From Leptospira ainlahdjerensis (lineage in GTDB: Bacteria; Spirochaetota; Leptospiria; Leptospirales; Leptospiraceae), in NCBI RefSeq assembly GCF_016919175.1, contig NZ_JAFFPU010000051.1:1-64000 (forward strand): 64,000 bases of DNA. The letters run 5' to 3'. Positions 55,982 to 64,000 of the stretch are shown piece after piece. Each line of letters begins with the position of its first letter. Positions within the stretch are counted from its first letter, which is position 1. Made by a program: the position numbers and the translations under genes. The notes under the pieces were generated by a model. That model had not been told where the DNA came from. It made no database searches and saw only the letters and a list, made by a program, of their open reading frames with translations.

Positions 55982-56322
55982 TTTCTTGGGCCCCTCCTTT
56001 TCTAATTTTTCACGGACTCGCTTTGTTTCTTGAAAAAACCTGTGTGGGAACTCCCAAAATTTCCACTTTCTGGGTCGAACCCGGTCCTGGTAAAAAAGCC
56101 CTAGTTCTAAACGCGGTAGGGATCAAGGCGGAGTCAATAAATTGAAACTCGGCGCCCTTTCTCTTGAACTGAGAACAATTCAATTTATTGACTGGAGCCG
56201 CGAGCCCGATCCGCAACGCGGAACCGCCCCAAAATGGACATTTTTTTGCAGTTTATTTAGTTTCTTTGTGAAACAATAGTAGGAACTCCCAAAAATTCAA
56301 ATCTTTCACAGAAGACTGGCTT
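55982..56322. other. Spacer inside the SUF cluster
   Basis: 341 bases between sufU and sufT. It contains motif copies at 56043 and 56279 and a 15-bp perfect inverted repeat (56132-56193). No gene is supported. Confidence 0.6.
56132..56193. repeat. 15-bp perfect inverted repeat
   Basis: AGTCAATAAATTGAA (56132-56146) and TTCAATTTATTGACT (56179-56193) are perfect inverted repeats around 32 bases. It has no T run and is neither the 11-bp motif nor part of the 145-bp repeat. It could be a hairpin that separates sufT from the rest, or a small element. Confidence 0.85.
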
Positions 56323-57982
<1,660 letters not shown>

Positions 57983-57987
57983 ATTTG

Positions 57988-58299
<312 letters not shown>

Positions 58300-59499
58300 A
58301 ATTCTCCCTCTACCTTCTTCGCGATGAGAGCAAACAATTCTTCCTTGATCGTTTCGGATTCGATTTCACCGATCACTTGCCCAAGAAAACCGTCCACGAT
58401 CATTCTTCTTGCCTCGTCCTCGTCGATCCCCCGAGACGCGAGATAAAACAGCTGATCTTCGTCGATCTCTCCGACGGTGGCTCCGTGTTCGCACTTCACG
58501 TTCTCCGCGTAGACCTCCAATTTTGGAATCGATTCGGCTCTCGCGGTTCGATCCAGAAGAAGATTGTTATTGATCTGGATCGCGTTCACGTCCTTACATG
58601 TGTTCGGAATCTGGAGATTCCCCGTAAAAATATGATGCGATTTTTCTAAATAAGCGCCTCGATAGAGGATCGAACTTTCCGTATGACTTTCTCCGTGAAT
58701 GATCTTCACTTCGGAATCTTGAAATTCTCTTCCGGACATCGGCGCCAAACCCAAAACTCGGGCTCGCGCACCTTTTCCGGACAATTCCACTTGGAGAATA
58801 TTTTTTCCTTTGTAACCGCCCGGAGTCACTTTTGCGATCTTCACATCCGAGTCCTCTTTTTGATCGGAGAATAGATTCTGAAAATGGAATATACTGGAAC
58901 CGAAGGATTCGATTCCCGTGTAGGAAAGTTTCGTTCCTATCCCGCTCTGAAGAATCGTAAGTCCTTGGAAAAGTTTAAAGTTTACTTCTTCCGGACATTC
59001 GTATCGTTCCGCGAAAAATGCTCTGCTATGATTTCCGAACTTGGCGACGACGAGAGGAAGAATTCTTGCTTCCTTCTCCAATCGAAATTTGATTTCGATT
59101 TCTTCTGTAAGAATTTGGTCTTCTCCGACTTCGAGATAAATCCCGTGAGTAAAAGAGGAAAGACTGAGAAGAGTGAACCATTCTTCATTCTGTTTTTGGA
59201 ATGTATTTTCGAGGACGTTTAAAAAATATTCGAGCTCTTTTCCGGTAAGAGATTCCGATCTGATGATTTTTACTTCTTTCGGTGCGTGGATGGAAACCGA
59301 GTTCTCATCGGGGAAATCCGAGAATTCTTCCGGATGAAAATTGGAAAGTGGAACTTTGCGCCAGGATTCGTTTTCCGATCTTGGAATCGAAAGTGTGGAG
59401 AATTTGGAAAAAACTTTTTTTCGAAAATCTTGAAGAACCTGCGGTTCCTTGCACTTCGAGAGAAAAGTCGTAAACTGTGTTTCTATGGACACTTGGTTT

Positions 59500-62514
<3,015 letters not shown>

Positions 62515-62667
62515 GATCGTTTAGATTCTCTTTATGGAATCCGCAAACTCGTCTTCGGCAAGCAAAATTCCGTACGAAAAGATTCAAATTAAGAGGAAGA
62601 GAAGACCGCATTCTTCTTTTTTTTTATGAACGTTCGAAAAAACTGACAATTCTAAAGGTATTCTTGC

Positions 62668-63630
<963 letters not shown>

Positions 63631-64000
63631 GAGTTTCTTCCTTCCCTTTTTTCAAACGGCCCTCCTCCGCTCGGTAGCTTTTTTTTCGACCAAGATCGTT
63701 TGTCGGAACCCGGGATATCCCCGTTTCGAAGCACACTTTCCATTTTTTGAATATTCTCTTTCCTTTTATTTTCTCCCTCGCAGTTTTGAGGACGTTTCGA
63801 AATCGAAAGAGGTTTTTTTAGAAAGAATTTCGGACCTTTCGACATTTCCTAAAAGCCTGAATTGCAAAAAATCTTACAATATTCAGGAAGCCTTGTTAAA
63901 ATCGCGGGAGTTCCCACAAATTTTTTCCCTTTGGAGGTTCAAAAACATTCTAACGAATGGATTTTTGTTAAGAATTGTCTCAGAATGTAGGAACTCCATT
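63631..64000. other. Spacer at window end
   Basis: Motif copies lie at 63906 and 63987. The minus open frame 63501-63845 runs antisense into the previous gene's end and has no features of a real protein. Nothing else seen. Confidence 0.5.

Overview
The window looks like a chromosome segment of a pathogenic-clade Leptospira. Seen directly: a full ompL1 porin gene (a hallmark of pathogenic leptospires), HXXEE, DUF2167, DKNYY and DUF1577-like proteins typical of the genus, TTG/GTG starts, spirochaete-style lipoboxes, and long AT-rich spacers between gene blocks. By eye the G+C content seems higher than the roughly 35% of L. interrogans, so another species is likely; I did not count it.

Layout. 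1-1.5 kb: thiC with a TPP riboswitch (minus). 2.5-5.1 kb: ompL1, a diverged tandem paralogue and a decayed third 3' end. 5.2-6.5 kb: a broken acyl-CoA dehydrogenase. 7.5-9.3 kb: pcm, tRNA-Phe and two small genes. 10.3-17.8 kb: a signalling block with a PilZ-like protein, a membrane AraC regulator, two hemerythrin-like proteins, a globin-fold protein without the proximal His, a STAS protein and a GGDEF-like/EAL protein. 18-22.5 kb: an NHL lipoprotein, coaE, a SPOR protein and a helical protein. 23-25.4 kb: an MBOAT/SGNH O-acylation pair, then tRNA-Leu. 26-27.7 kb: a divergent CueR copper regulon with two operators. 27.7-35 kb: ispD, lysA, a phospholipase C-like protein, a class A PBP, a bactofilin and a LysM-M23 peptidase. 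35.3-44.5 kb: a lipoprotein hydrolase, a MarR/HXXEE operon, a REC-PAS-kinase, a dienoyl-CoA isomerase-like protein, TPR, HExxH and DUF2167 proteins. 45-50.7 kb: a five-gene minus operon (methyltransferase, RhlE, amidase, GerM-like, secreted protein). 50.8-55.5 kb: RidA and several envelope proteins. 55.7-60.3 kb: a SUF iron-sulfur operon without sufB. 61.3-63.6 kb: a second EAL protein and an unrecognised gene.

How the genes work together. Cell-envelope growth is a strong theme: PBP, bactofilin, M23 peptidase, amidase plus GerM-like protein, and SPOR protein. Cyclic di-GMP turnover is another: two EAL proteins and one PilZ-like protein. Copper and iron-sulfur homeostasis form the third.

The most unusual non-coding signal is a dispersed short motif, GTRGGAACTCC, with about 45 copies in either orientation, almost all intergenic. 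It also forms one end of a roughly 145-bp repeat present three times. The most interesting protein cluster is the possible split gas- or stress-sensing module at 13.4-17.8 kb (hemerythrin-like, globin-like, STAS, EAL, hemerythrin-like).
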